A DNA stretch of 64,000 nt, taken from contig NZ_BOON01000031.1 of NCBI RefSeq assembly GCF_016863255.1, positions 115,600-179,599 on the forward strand, read 5' to 3'. Positions 41,561 to 50,031 of the stretch are shown here, one piece after another. The notes under the pieces were generated by a model. That model was not told the DNA's origin. It saw only the letters and a list, made by a program, of their open reading frames with translations, and did not search any database. This DNA comes from Planosporangium mesophilum (GTDB lineage: Bacteria > Actinomycetota > Actinomycetes > Mycobacteriales > Micromonosporaceae). The translations under genes were made by a program, and so were the position numbers. Position 1 is the first letter of the stretch; every line of letters begins with the position of its first letter.

Positions 41561-42586
41561 ATGAGAAAGCCAGCTGTTACAGTGGGAGCGGTGTGCGCTG
41601 CACTCGTCGCATTCGTGTTCGCTGCCGCGCACGCGCCACGGTCGGCGCAGTCGCCGCCCTCGGTGCCAACGGCGCAGAGCGTGGCCGGCCTGCACGTCAG
41701 CGGCACGAACATCGTCGAAGGCAACGGAAACAGCTTCGTCATGCGCGGCGTCAGCTACCCGTACGCCTGGCACAAGAACCAGAACCAATCGTTAGCCGAC
41801 ATCAAGAAGCTGGGTACCAACACCGTACGTGTGGTGCTGGACAGCAGCATCGGAGCCGGCGAGGTGTCCGACGTCATCTCGACGTGCAAGCAGAACCGGC
41901 TCATCTGTGTCCTGGAGAACCACGACACCACCGGGTACGGCGATAGCGGCAGCGCCATCACCCTGGACCAGGCCGCCGACTACTGGGTCGGACTGAAGAA
42001 CGTGCTTGCCGGCCAGGAGAGCTACGTTGTCATCAACATCGGCAACGAGCCGTACGGCAACAACAGCGCCTCCGCCTGGACCGACGCGACGAGCGGAGCG
42101 ATCAAGAAGCTGCGCGACGCTGGCCTCAAGCACCTGATCATGGTCGACGGACCGGGCTGGGGACAGGACTGGTCGGGCGTCATGCGCAACACCGCCTCGT
42201 CGGTGTTCGCCAGCGACCCGCAGCGCAACACCGTGTTCTCCGTTCACATGTACGGCGTGTACGGCACCGCCTCCAAGATCACCGACTACTACGACGCCTT
42301 CCAGAGCGCGGGACTGCCGTTGGTGGTCGGTGAGTTCGGGTGGAAGCACACCGACGGTGACGTGGACGAGGACGCCATCATCAACGAGGCACGGTCCCGC
42401 GGGATCGGATACCTGGGCTGGTCGTGGAGCGGCAACAGCGGCGGTGTCGAGTACCTCGACATGGCGACCAACTTCAACCCCGACCAGCTGACCTCGTGGG
42501 GTCAGCGGCTCTTCAACGGCGCCAACGGCATCCGGGCGACCTCGAAGGAGGCCACCGTTTTCGGTGGCCGGGTGGCAGTCGAGTAG
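41561..42586 (+). CDS. Secreted GH5-family endo-beta-1,4-mannanase, no binding module
   Basis: The ATG at 41561 follows GAGGGAGATC. A signal peptide (1-24) precedes a catalytic domain of the GH5/clan A type close to bacterial mannan endo-1,4-beta-mannosidases: GVSYPYAWHKNQ, ENHDTTGYGD, INIGNEPYG with acid/base Glu163, HMYGVYG, and VVGEFGW with nucleophile Glu258. The protein stops at ATSKEATVFGGRVAVE, where related enzymes continue into a linker and carbohydrate-binding module. An IS30 remnant starts soon after, so the module may have been lost by insertion and deletion. It should hydrolyse plant mannans outside the cell. Confidence 0.9.
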   Translation: MRKPAVTVGAVCAALVAFVFAAAHAPRSAQSPPSVPTAQSVAGLHVSGTNIVEGNGNSFVMRGVSYPYAWHKNQNQSLADIKKLGTNTVRVVLDSSIGAGEVSDVISTCKQNRLICVLENHDTTGYGDSGSAITLDQAADYWVGLKNVLAGQESYVVINIGNEPYGNNSASAWTDATSGAIKKLRDAGLKHLIMVDGPGWGQDWSGVMRNTASSVFASDPQRNTVFSVHMYGVYGTASKITDYYDAFQSAGLPLVVGEFGWKHTDGDVDEDAIINEARSRGIGYLGWSWSGNSGGVEYLDMATNFNPDQLTSWGQRLFNGANGIRATSKEATVFGGRVAVE

Positions 42587-42659
42587 GTCGGCGATCTCGG
42601 CGGGGGCATGCCGGCGGCGAGCTCAACCGGTCGCTGCACCACTTCCTTCGTGATCTCGA

Positions 42660-42912
42660 CGGAGGTGGTTGGGGTGGCGGCTCGGTTGAGCGTCGCTGAC
42701 CGCGAAGAGATCACGTTGGGGTTGGCCCGCGGCAACCCGCCCTCTGCAGTTCGCCATCGCCACCGACTGTCCGGTCTGCTTCTGCGACCCGCACAGCCCC
42801 TGCCAGCGCGGTAGTAACGAAAACACCAACGGCCTGCTACGCCGGTACTACCCCAAAGGCAAGGCCGACTTCCGCACCATCACCCAGGCCGACCTCGAGC
42901 CGTCTACGGGTA
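42660..42912 (+). pseudogene. IS30-family transposase remnant, deleted and frameshifted
   Basis: Two parts of an IS30-type transposase remain in different frames. The first (about 42680-42740) encodes RLSVADREEITLGLARGN, the N-terminal helix-turn-helix start. The second (42753-42902) encodes PVCFCDPHSPCQRGSNENTNGLLRRYYPKG, the C-terminal catalytic block with the typical CDPHSPW(Q)RGxNENTNGLLR motif. The central DD(E) core is missing. No terminal inverted repeats were found. It separates the mannanase from the glycosyltransferase. Confidence 0.85.
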
Positions 42913-42958
42913 GCTACTCATGGCCCGGCGACTACGAGCACGCAGGGGAGAAGCAAAC

Positions 42959-44494
42959 GTGGGAGGACCGAAAGCTGCGCCTGCGGATTGGGACGCCTGG
43001 CTTGATCGGGACGCCTGGCTCGCGGGCCGGGAAGCGCTGGGCACGGGGCAGTTCCGGGTCGCGCTGACCTCGTTCGACCCGCAGCAGGCGCGAGAACTGC
43101 ACCGCAGGCTCGCCCGCTGGAGACCAACGTACTGGCCGCTGGTGCTCTCCTATCTGGTGATTGTGGTGGGTGACTTCTGGTCCAACGCCCCAGTTGCGGG
43201 CGCGCTTGGCTGGCCGCTGACGGTGCTGTGGACGTGGCCCATCTTCACCACGCTCACCGGTATGGTCGGCATACGACGGACTCGCAAGGCACTGCGCGAG
43301 TCAGAGGCTCGGTGGTCCGGCCACGGGCTGACGAGAAGCGAGGGTTTCCTGATCGTTGTCGTTCCCACCATCGGCCGGCACGACACCTACCCCGCGCTCG
43401 AGCGCTCGGTCCTGTCCTACGTCGCCTATCTCCCCAGGTGCTTTCCCCGGCTCAGGATCGACATCGTCATCGACGAGGGCTGCGAGGCGACAGGCCGGAT
43501 CGCCAGGCTGGCCGCCGGAAGCGAGCTGATACGGATTGTCACCGTACCGAGGCGGTATCGCACTGCTAACGGAACGAGATTCAAGGCGCGTGCCGCCCAC
43601 TATTCACATGAGCTGCGGATCCGCGAGCACGAGGACTGCGACGACGTGTGGGTGCTGCACATGGATGACGACACCGGTGTGGGCCCCGATACCGCCCTGG
43701 CCATGGCCCGGTTCATCGAGGAACAGTTTCAGGCTGGCCGCGATGCCAAACACCTGGGTCAGGGCATCCTGACGTACCCGCGCGAGTACGCTGCGAACAG
43801 GCTCATCTGGCTCGCAGACTCGGTCCGGCCCGCCGAGGACGTGGGGCGCTTCTCAGCCTGGACCGGCAATGGCACGCCGCGCGCGGGCGTGCACGGTGAA
43901 CTACTGCTGGTACGGGCCTCGATCGAGGCGACAATAGGCTGGGATTTCGGCCCTCGGAGCATTGTCGAGGACGCCCAGTTCGCACTGATCTTCAGTGCTC
44001 GCTACGAGGGCCGGAGCGCCTGGTTCGGCGGCCGGAGCTACGGCGCGTCGCCGGCCAGCCTCCGCGATTTCTTCCGGCAACGCGAGCGCTGGTCCTGGGG
44101 CCTGGCGGCCCTGATATTCAACCGGTCGCTGCAACGGCGAAACCGGCTGCTACTCGGGTACTCGGTGATGTCGTGGGTTGTCGGCCCGATCACCAATGTC
44201 GGAGTAGTTCTGCTCCTCGGCATTCTCATCGCGTCCAATACATCTCCGGAAACGCTCTTCGTCATTCCACTCTGGGCGCTGAACATGGCCTACACGATCT
44301 GGATGTACTGGGAGGGACTGCGGGTCAATGCCGGAGTATCCGGTGACGGCCGGCGCAAGTGGTGGGAGCCGTTGGCCGTGATCCTGCTGATCCCGGTCTT
44401 CGGGCTGATGGAGAGCCTCCCCGGGCTACGCGGATTCGTGAAGTTCGCCCGGCGCACCGAGAACAAGTTCATGGTCATCGCGAAGCCGTCATGA
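42959..44494 (+). CDS. Membrane glycosyltransferase family 2, egghead/cellulose synthase-like
   Basis: The GTG at 42959 has AGGGGAG upstream and gives 511 residues; ATG 42920 is an in-frame alternative within the IS30 remnant. Two N-terminal spans (about 50-70, 75-100) precede a GT-A domain with FLIVVVPTIGRHDTYPALERS, LHMDDDTGVGP (metal-binding DDD near residue 237), SIVEDAQFAL (catalytic ED) and FFRQRERWSWGLAAL (QxxRW). Three or four C-terminal spans follow. Processive GT2 enzymes of this shape make surface polysaccharides such as beta-glycans. It is monocistronic with no obvious partners; a role in envelope or sheath polysaccharide is inferred. Confidence 0.87.
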   Translation: MGGPKAAPADWDAWLDRDAWLAGREALGTGQFRVALTSFDPQQARELHRRLARWRPTYWPLVLSYLVIVVGDFWSNAPVAGALGWPLTVLWTWPIFTTLTGMVGIRRTRKALRESEARWSGHGLTRSEGFLIVVVPTIGRHDTYPALERSVLSYVAYLPRCFPRLRIDIVIDEGCEATGRIARLAAGSELIRIVTVPRRYRTANGTRFKARAAHYSHELRIREHEDCDDVWVLHMDDDTGVGPDTALAMARFIEEQFQAGRDAKHLGQGILTYPREYAANRLIWLADSVRPAEDVGRFSAWTGNGTPRAGVHGELLLVRASIEATIGWDFGPRSIVEDAQFALIFSARYEGRSAWFGGRSYGASPASLRDFFRQRERWSWGLAALIFNRSLQRRNRLLLGYSVMSWVVGPITNVGVVLLLGILIASNTSPETLFVIPLWALNMAYTIWMYWEGLRVNAGVSGDGRRKWWEPLAVILLIPVFGLMESLPGLRGFVKFARRTENKFMVIAKPS

Positions 44495-44655
44495 CATCGG
44501 GTGAGATGCGTCGACTCTGGGGCCGGCAGGCCCAGGCGCTCCCCGCCGCCGCCCTCCCACTTTGTCGATCCGCCTGACGAGAGTCAGCCACCCTCGTCGG
44601 GCGTCGCGGGCCGTAGCTTCCATGTGAGTGGACGAATCGAATCTGCCCCGCGGGC

Positions 44656-44687
44656 TTGACCATGACGCTGCGTCAACCCTCCATGCT
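44656..44687 (+). promoter_or_regulatory. MerR-type promoter with long spacer for the exporter operon
   Basis: TTGACC (44656-44661) and CATGCT (44682-44687) are separated by 20 bases, longer than the standard 17, as in MerR-activated promoters. The spacer contains the right half of a dyad TTGAC-N11-GTCAA (44656-44676). The ATG of the ATPase gene comes 7 bases after the -10, implying a leaderless mRNA. The MerR gene at 46297-47082 is in the same operon. Confidence 0.55.
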
Positions 44688-44694
44688 GGCTGTC

Positions 44695-45492
44695 ATGAGC
44701 ATCCCACCAACAACCGATCAGGTCGAACAGCCCGCGATACACGTGCAGGGCCTGGAGAAGTCGTTCAAGCATCTGAAGGTGCTGCGCGGCGTGGACCTCG
44801 AAGTGGCGCGGGGCAGCATCTTCGCCCTGCTCGGCTCGAACGGGGCCGGCAAGACGACGGTGGTGAAGATCCTGTCGACGCTGCTCAAGGCCGACACAGG
44901 GGCTGCCCGAGTCAACGGCTTCGATGTCGCGACACAGGCCGCCGACGTACGCGAGTCCATCAGTCTCACCGGGCAGTTCGCGGCGGTCGACGAGATCCTC
45001 AGCGGGCGGGAGAACCTCGTCCTGGTCGCCAGGCTGAGGCACCTCAAGGACCCGGGCGCGATCGCGGATGACCTACTGAGGCGCTTCTCGCTGACCGAGG
45101 CGGGCACCCGGAGGGTGGCGACGTACTCCGGTGGCATGCGCCGCCGCTTGGACATCGCGATGAGTCTCATCGGCAATCCGCCGGTCATCTTCCTCGACGA
45201 GCCGACGACCGGGCTGGACCCGGAGGCGCGCATCGAGGTGTGGCAGGCCGTCAAGGAGCTCGCCGAGGGCGGCACGACCGTGCTGCTCACGACTCAGTAC
45301 CTCGACGAGGCAGAGCAGCTCGCCGACCGGATCGCGATCCTCCACGAGGGCCGGATCATCGTGAACGGCACCCTCAATGAGCTCAAGCAGCTCCTCCCAG
45401 CCCCGGAGGTCGAGTACGTCGAGAAGCAGCCGACCCTCGAGGACGTCTTCCTCACCCTCGTCGGCGCCAGAACGGACAAGGAACAACGATGA
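44695..45492 (+). CDS. ABC-2 type exporter ATPase (DrrA-like)
   Basis: The 265-residue ATPase has Walker A GSNGAGKTT (about residue 45), Q-loop SLTGQFAAVDEILSGRENL, signature YSGGMRRRLDIAMSL, Walker B VIFLDEPTTGLDP and the H-loop region LLTTQYLDEAEQLADRI, in which Gln replaces the usual switch His (TTQY as in DrrA-type proteins). C-terminal LEDVFLTLVG is characteristic of daunorubicin-resistance ATPases. It pairs with the permease that follows (ATGA overlap) to export a drug-like or lipid substrate. Confidence 0.94.
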   Translation: MSIPPTTDQVEQPAIHVQGLEKSFKHLKVLRGVDLEVARGSIFALLGSNGAGKTTVVKILSTLLKADTGAARVNGFDVATQAADVRESISLTGQFAAVDEILSGRENLVLVARLRHLKDPGAIADDLLRRFSLTEAGTRRVATYSGGMRRRLDIAMSLIGNPPVIFLDEPTTGLDPEARIEVWQAVKELAEGGTTVLLTTQYLDEAEQLADRIAILHEGRIIVNGTLNELKQLLPAPEVEYVEKQPTLEDVFLTLVGARTDKEQR

Positions 45493-46250
45493 ACAGGCAC
45501 TTCCTCGGCGACACCGCCGTCCTCCTGGGGCGTTCGCTGCGCCACATCACCCGCAGCCCGGACACCATCATCACGACCGCGATCATGCCGATCGCCTTCA
45601 TGCTGCTGTTCGTCTACGTCTTCGGCGGCGCGATCGAGACCGGGTCCGACTCGTACGTGAACTACCTGCTGCCCGGCATCCTGCTCATCACGATCGCCTC
45701 GGGCATCTCCTACACCGCCTACCGGCTCTTCCTGGACATGCAGGGCGGCATCTTCGAACGGTTCCAGTCCATGCCGATCGCCCGATCGGCCGTGCTGTGG
45801 GCGCACGTCCTGACCTCGCTGGTCGCCAACCTGACCTCGCTCGTGGTCGTCGTCGGCGTCGCCCTCCTCATGGGTTTCCGCACGGGGGCGGGCGTGCTGG
45901 GGTGGCTCGCGGTCGTCGGCATTCTGGTCCTGTTCACCCTGGCACTGACCTGGATCGCCGTGATCCCCGGCCTCACCGCAAAGTCCGTGGACGGCGCGAG
46001 CGCGTTCTCCTACCCGCTCATCTTCCTGCCGTTCATCAGCTCGGCCTTCGTGCCCACCGAGTCCATGCCCGGCCCGGTGCGCGCCTTCGCCGAGCACCAG
46101 CCGGTGACCTCCATCGTCAACGCGATCCGAGACCTGTTCACCCGGCAGCCGGTCGGCACCGACATCTGGACCGCCCTCGCCTGGTGCGCCGGCATCCTCG
46201 TCGTTGCCTACATGTTCGCCAACATCTCCTACCGGCGCAGGATCTCCTGA
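45489..46250 (+). CDS. ABC-2 type exporter permease (DrrB-like)
   Basis: The 253-residue membrane protein has six spans with a long cytoplasmic segment GIFERFQSMPIARSAVLWAHV, the characteristic motif of DrrB-type permeases, and a late PLIFLPFISSAFVPTESMPGPVRAFAEHQPVTSIVNAIRDL. It starts in the ATPase stop. It is followed by the MerR regulator gene after 46 bases. Confidence 0.93.
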   Translation: MNRHFLGDTAVLLGRSLRHITRSPDTIITTAIMPIAFMLLFVYVFGGAIETGSDSYVNYLLPGILLITIASGISYTAYRLFLDMQGGIFERFQSMPIARSAVLWAHVLTSLVANLTSLVVVVGVALLMGFRTGAGVLGWLAVVGILVLFTLALTWIAVIPGLTAKSVDGASAFSYPLIFLPFISSAFVPTESMPGPVRAFAEHQPVTSIVNAIRDLFTRQPVGTDIWTALAWCAGILVVAYMFANISYRRRIS

Positions 46251-46296
46251 GCCGGCGTCGACCGGGTCCGGGCGAGTTGAGGGCAGGATCTACAGC

Positions 46297-47082
46297 ATGC
46301 TGACGATCGGTCAACTGGCGGCGTACGCCGGGGTCACGGTGCGGGCGGTGCGGCACTATCACCAGATCGGACTACTGCCCGAGCCGCAGCGGGATGCTTC
46401 GGGTTACCGGCGGTATGGTCCGACGGCCGTCGTGTCCCTGATCAGGATCCGCACCCTCGCCGACGCCGGTGTGCCGCTGTCTCAGATCGGTCAGATGCTC
46501 GAAGCCGACGCATCGACCTTTGCCGAAGCGGTCCACAGGATCGACAGCCACCTGCGAGACGAGATCGAACGGCTGGAGACCAGCCGCAAGCAGATCGCGC
46601 AGCTCGCCGCCGGGGACAGTCTGGCGCTCCCACCGGAGGTGATCTACTACCTCGATCGGCTTCGGGAGATCGGGGCGTCAGAGCGGATGGTGGAGGGCGA
46701 GCGGGACGGGTGGATCTTGATGGCTGCCCGCTGGCCCGATCGCGTTCGCGAGTGGATGCCAGGGAAAATCGCGCAGCTCGATGACCCGCAACTCGTTCGG
46801 CTCTATCGGATCCTGTCGGAGATCTTCGAAAGCGACGCAGGCGACGACCCGCGTCTGGAGGAAGCCGCCGACATCATGGCCGGCCTGGCCGAGCAGGCAT
46901 ACACCTCCGGCGAGATCGACCTGGGCGAGGAGGCGCACGACGATCTACCGTTTGACCTTCTGGACGCACTTGCCGTCGAGGCCGACCCGCGGGCGCAGCG
47001 GCTGCTGGACCTGATGCGCGAGCGTGGCTGGGCCAGTTGGACCCGGACCCGGCCGGAGCGGCTGGCGGAGCCGCCCGACTAA
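46297..47082 (+). CDS. MerR-family regulator with TipA-like ligand domain
   Basis: The ATG at 46297 gives 261 residues. An N-terminal MerR winged helix (1-70: LTIGQLAAYAGVTVRAVRHYHQIGLLPEPQRDASGYRRYG) leads to a dimerisation helix and a helical C-terminal domain (about 115-255) with no cysteine metal site, so an organic ligand is probable. It probably activates the exporter operon through the dyad at 44656-44676 upstream of the ATPase gene and may respond to the exported compound. Confidence 0.9.
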   Translation: MLTIGQLAAYAGVTVRAVRHYHQIGLLPEPQRDASGYRRYGPTAVVSLIRIRTLADAGVPLSQIGQMLEADASTFAEAVHRIDSHLRDEIERLETSRKQIAQLAAGDSLALPPEVIYYLDRLREIGASERMVEGERDGWILMAARWPDRVREWMPGKIAQLDDPQLVRLYRILSEIFESDAGDDPRLEEAADIMAGLAEQAYTSGEIDLGEEAHDDLPFDLLDALAVEADPRAQRLLDLMRERGWASWTRTRPERLAEPPD

Positions 47083-47210
47083 CCTCCGGGCGTCGTTTCA
47101 CACCTGGATGTCGACTACTCATGTCGGCAGGAGGCTCACGTGCCCACGTTCCAGGACCCCGCAGCAGGCGCCGCGGAGGCCCGCAAGCACTGCGCGGGCC
47201 GGCGCACACC

Positions 47211-47251
47211 CTTGGAGAGTTGGGCACCACAGCGGCGCCCAACTCTCCAAG
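47211..47251. terminator. Hairpin with 15-bp perfect stem after merR
   Basis: CTTGGAGAGTTGGGC (47211-47225) pairs perfectly with 47237-47251 around an 11-base loop. It lies about 130 bases after the merR stop and 69 bases before the next gene. The CTTGGAGA sequence recurs in the palindrome 22993-23040. Confidence 0.75.
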
Positions 47252-47319
47252 ATCGCGCAGTCCGCGGCGGGTGAAGCCGCGGTGAACGGGTAGCCGCTCC
47301 GAACGCCGGAGAAGAAGTC

Positions 47320-48003
47320 GTGATGACCGGAATCGACGAGCAGTACGTCCTGAGTACCGACACCCGCCGGGCCGAAGCGTTCAGCGACGGCGTGCTCGCG
47401 ATCGTCATCACCCTGCTGGTACTGGATCTTCGCACTCCTTCGGTGCCACCCGGCCACCTGCTGGAAGGGCTGCTCGCGCAGTGGCCGGCGTACCTGGCCT
47501 ACGTCACCTCGTACATCTACGTGGCGGTCGTCTGGCTCAACCACAAGGCCGCGTTCAAGCGGGTCGTCCACGTCGACCGGGGGCTGCACTGGGCGAACCT
47601 CGGGGTGCTGTTCACGACGGCGCTGCTGCCGTTCCCGACCGCGGTACTCTCCCGCACCGTGCTGGAGGAGAACCCGACCGACATCCGCACCGCGGTGGCG
47701 CTGTACGCGCTGGTCGGCGCGCTGGTCTGCGCCGCCTGGCTGGCGCTGTTCCAGCACCTCAGCACCCACCCCATCCTGCTGGCCGAGGGCGTCGAGGCGG
47801 AGTTCTTCGCCAAGGAGCGCATCCGGGCGTGGGCCGGCATCGCGCTGTACATCGTCGCCGGCATCATCGGGGCGCTGATCGCCCCGCCGATCGCGTTGGC
47901 GATCTTCCTCGCCGTTCCGGCCTTCTACGGCCTGACCAGCAGCGGTCTCTACTCGATGCCCGCCGTCGCGCGGGCCGTCGACGACGACTCAGGCGAGCGG
48001 TGA
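47320..48003 (+). CDS. TMEM175-family potassium channel-like protein (DUF1211)
   Basis: The 227-residue membrane protein begins with the family hallmark RRAEAFSDGVLAIVITLLVLDL (RxxxFSDG). Six spans follow, including YVAVVWLNHKAAFKRV and LFTTALLPFPTAVLS. Bacterial TMEM175 proteins form potassium-conducting channels. Starts at GTG 47320 and ATG 47323 are both possible, with GGAGAAGAAGTC upstream. The last 15 bases overlap the convergent LacI gene. Confidence 0.9.
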   Translation: MMTGIDEQYVLSTDTRRAEAFSDGVLAIVITLLVLDLRTPSVPPGHLLEGLLAQWPAYLAYVTSYIYVAVVWLNHKAAFKRVVHVDRGLHWANLGVLFTTALLPFPTAVLSRTVLEENPTDIRTAVALYALVGALVCAAWLALFQHLSTHPILLAEGVEAEFFAKERIRAWAGIALYIVAGIIGALIAPPIALAIFLAVPAFYGLTSSGLYSMPAVARAVDDDSGER

Positions 48004-49044
48004 CGGCTCCGAGTCAGATGAAGACACGCCCGCCGGCGCGGCGGTGCTCTCCCGGACGACCAGCTCGGTGGCGAGCTCGACGCGCGGGGTCTCCAGCGTC
48101 TCGCCCTGGGCCAACCGCAGTACCGCACGCGCCGCGAGCCGCCCCATGTCGACCAGCGGCTGACGCACCGTGGTCAGCGGCGGCGGCGACCAGCAGGCCT
48201 CCGGCAGGTCGTCGAAGCCCACGACGCTGACGTCGTCGGGTACCCGCAGACCCCGCCGGCGCACGGCCTCGTACACCCCGAAGGCCATCTGGTCGCTGGA
48301 GGCGAAGATCGCCGTCGGCGGCCGGTGAAGGTCGAGCAGCGCGGCGGCGCCCTCGAAGCCGGAGCTGTGGTAGAAGTCGCCGGGCTTGATCAGCTCCTCG
48401 TCGACCTCGACGCCGGCGGCCTCCAGCGCGGCCCGGAAGCCGTCGAGGCGGGCCCGGCTGCACAGCAGGCGCGGCGGCCCGGCTATGAAGCCGATGCGCC
48501 GGTGACCGAGTCCGATCAGATGCTGGGTGGCGACCAGCCCGCCGGCCCAGTTGGTGGCGCCGATGGTGGGAACGTCGAGGGTCGGCACGCCGGCCGGGTC
48601 GACCAGCACCATCGGTACGTGCAGCCGGCGCAGCTCGGCCGGGATGGACGGGGCGAGGTCGCTGGCGACCAGAATGACCCCGTCGGTGGCGCGGGTACGC
48701 AGGTTGTGCAGCCACTGGCGGGTGGGCGCGGTGCGCCGGTGGATCGCGGAGACGACGGTGCCCACGCCGCCGGCGTGGGCCACCTCCTCCACCCCCCGGA
48801 TGATCTCTACGGCCCACGGGCTGTCGAGGTCGGTGAAGACCAGGTCGATCAGGCTGGCACTGGTCCGCGACACCGTGACCCTGCGCTTGTACGCGTGCCG
48901 GTGCAGTAGCTCCTCGATGCGCTCCCGGGTCTCGGGTGCCACGTCGGAGTGGCCGTTGAGCACCCGCGACACCGTCGGCACCGATACGCCGGCCTCACGC
49001 GCGATCGCCGTGATCGTCACTCTGCGTCCATGGTCCGCCGCCAC
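47989..49044 (-). CDS. LacI-family transcriptional regulator
   Basis: The 351-residue repressor has an N-terminal LacI helix-turn-helix ([35 protein letters not shown], about 9-43) and a periplasmic-binding-like ligand domain ([24 protein letters not shown] to [25 protein letters not shown]). The start is GTG 49044. It follows the ABC importer operon on the same strand, 153 bases after the last permease, with its own operator-like site upstream. It probably controls the importer and the divergent GH3 gene. Confidence 0.93.
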   Translation of the reverse strand: MAADHGRRVTITAIAREAGVSVPTVSRVLNGHSDVAPETRERIEELLHRHAYKRRVTVSRTSASLIDLVFTDLDSPWAVEIIRGVEEVAHAGGVGTVVSAIHRRTAPTRQWLHNLRTRATDGVILVASDLAPSIPAELRRLHVPMVLVDPAGVPTLDVPTIGATNWAGGLVATQHLIGLGHRRIGFIAGPPRLLCSRARLDGFRAALEAAGVEVDEELIKPGDFYHSSGFEGAAALLDLHRPPTAIFASSDQMAFGVYEAVRRRGLRVPDDVSVVGFDDLPEACWSPPPLTTVRQPLVDMGRLAARAVLRLAQGETLETPRVELATELVVRESTAAPAGVSSSDSEPSPLA

Positions 49045-49111
49045 TAGCAGCTCCTCGGTCGGGGTTCACGCCTACGTTGGTGCCCTGGCAGCAGCCCTGA
49101 CGTCCGGAACC

Positions 49112-49136
49112 AGTTTACGAAAGCCTTCCGAAAACT
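49112..49136. promoter_or_regulatory. LacI operator candidate upstream of the lacI-type gene
   Basis: The halves AGTTTACGAAAG (49112-49123) and CTTCCGAAAACT (49125-49136) are inverted repeats with 10 of 12 positions matching, around a single central C. Located 68 bases upstream of the regulator gene and downstream of the permease stop. The CGAAAG/CTTCCG core resembles the sites at 52351 and 52507. Confidence 0.6.
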
Positions 49137-49197
49137 CGGCATACCGATCATCTCACGTACGGGTGGCCGCGTCCGGCCGTGCTCTTCACCTCCGTGC

Positions 49198-50028
49198 TCA
49201 TTTGCCGCCGACGCCGGCGAGGCCGGCGACGAGCCAGCGCCGCGCGAACAGGTACAGGAACAGCACCGGCAGCGCCGACAGCAGCACCGCGGTCATCAGC
49301 ATCGGCACGTCCACCCCGTACTCCTGCTGGAAGTCCCACAGGCCCAGGGTGGCGACCCGCTTCTCCGGGCTCTGGGTCAGGATCAGCGGGAAGATGAAGC
49401 CGTTCCAGGCGTTGAGACCGCTGAAGATCGCCACGGTCGTGATGGCGCCCCTGGACAGCGGCAGGGTGAGCCGGAAGAACGCGCGCAGCGGGCCGGCCCC
49501 GTCCACGGTCATCGCCTCGTACAGCTCCCCGGACACGTCTCGCAGTGAACCGGCGAGGATGAGAATGACCAGCGGCAGCCCGAACGCGACCGTCGGCAGC
49601 ACGATGCCGGTGAGCGTGTCGTAGAGCCCGAGCCGGGTGAGGATCCAGTAGACCGGGATGATCGTGGCCTGGGCCGGGATCGCCAGCCCGAGCAGGAACA
49701 TCCGGAAGACCGTGCCGGCCAGCCACTCGCGCGACCGTACGATCGCGTACGCCGCGGGCAACGCCAGCACGAGCGTGAGCACGATGCTGGCCACGGTGAC
49801 GATCGCCGAGTTCACCATGTACTTGGTGAAGCCGGCGGCGATCACCGCCTGCACGTTGCCGAACGTGACGTTGCGGGGCAGCGCCAGGGGCCCGTTCGCC
49901 AGGTACTCGCTGCGCCGCTGCACGGCCCAGGAGATCATCCACACCACGGGCATCGCGACGATCACGAGCCAGATGCCCGCGAGGACGCCCGCCGCGTAGT
50001 TGGGGCGGGCGATGGAACGCTCGGCCAC
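49198..50028 (-). CDS. ABC sugar transporter permease (MalG-like)
   Basis: The 276-residue permease has six spans. The ATPase-contact loop reads YEAMTVDGAGPLRAFFRLTLP, a divergent EAA motif, and the C-terminus FARRWLVAGLAGVGGK is typical. It begins 3 bases after the upstream permease's stop. Second channel subunit of the operon with the binding protein at 50994-52313. Confidence 0.92.
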   Translation of the reverse strand: MAERSIARPNYAAGVLAGIWLVIVAMPVVWMISWAVQRRSEYLANGPLALPRNVTFGNVQAVIAAGFTKYMVNSAIVTVASIVLTLVLALPAAYAIVRSREWLAGTVFRMFLLGLAIPAQATIIPVYWILTRLGLYDTLTGIVLPTVAFGLPLVILILAGSLRDVSGELYEAMTVDGAGPLRAFFRLTLPLSRGAITTVAIFSGLNAWNGFIFPLILTQSPEKRVATLGLWDFQQEYGVDVPMLMTAVLLSALPVLFLYLFARRWLVAGLAGVGGK

Positions 50029-50031
50029 TGT

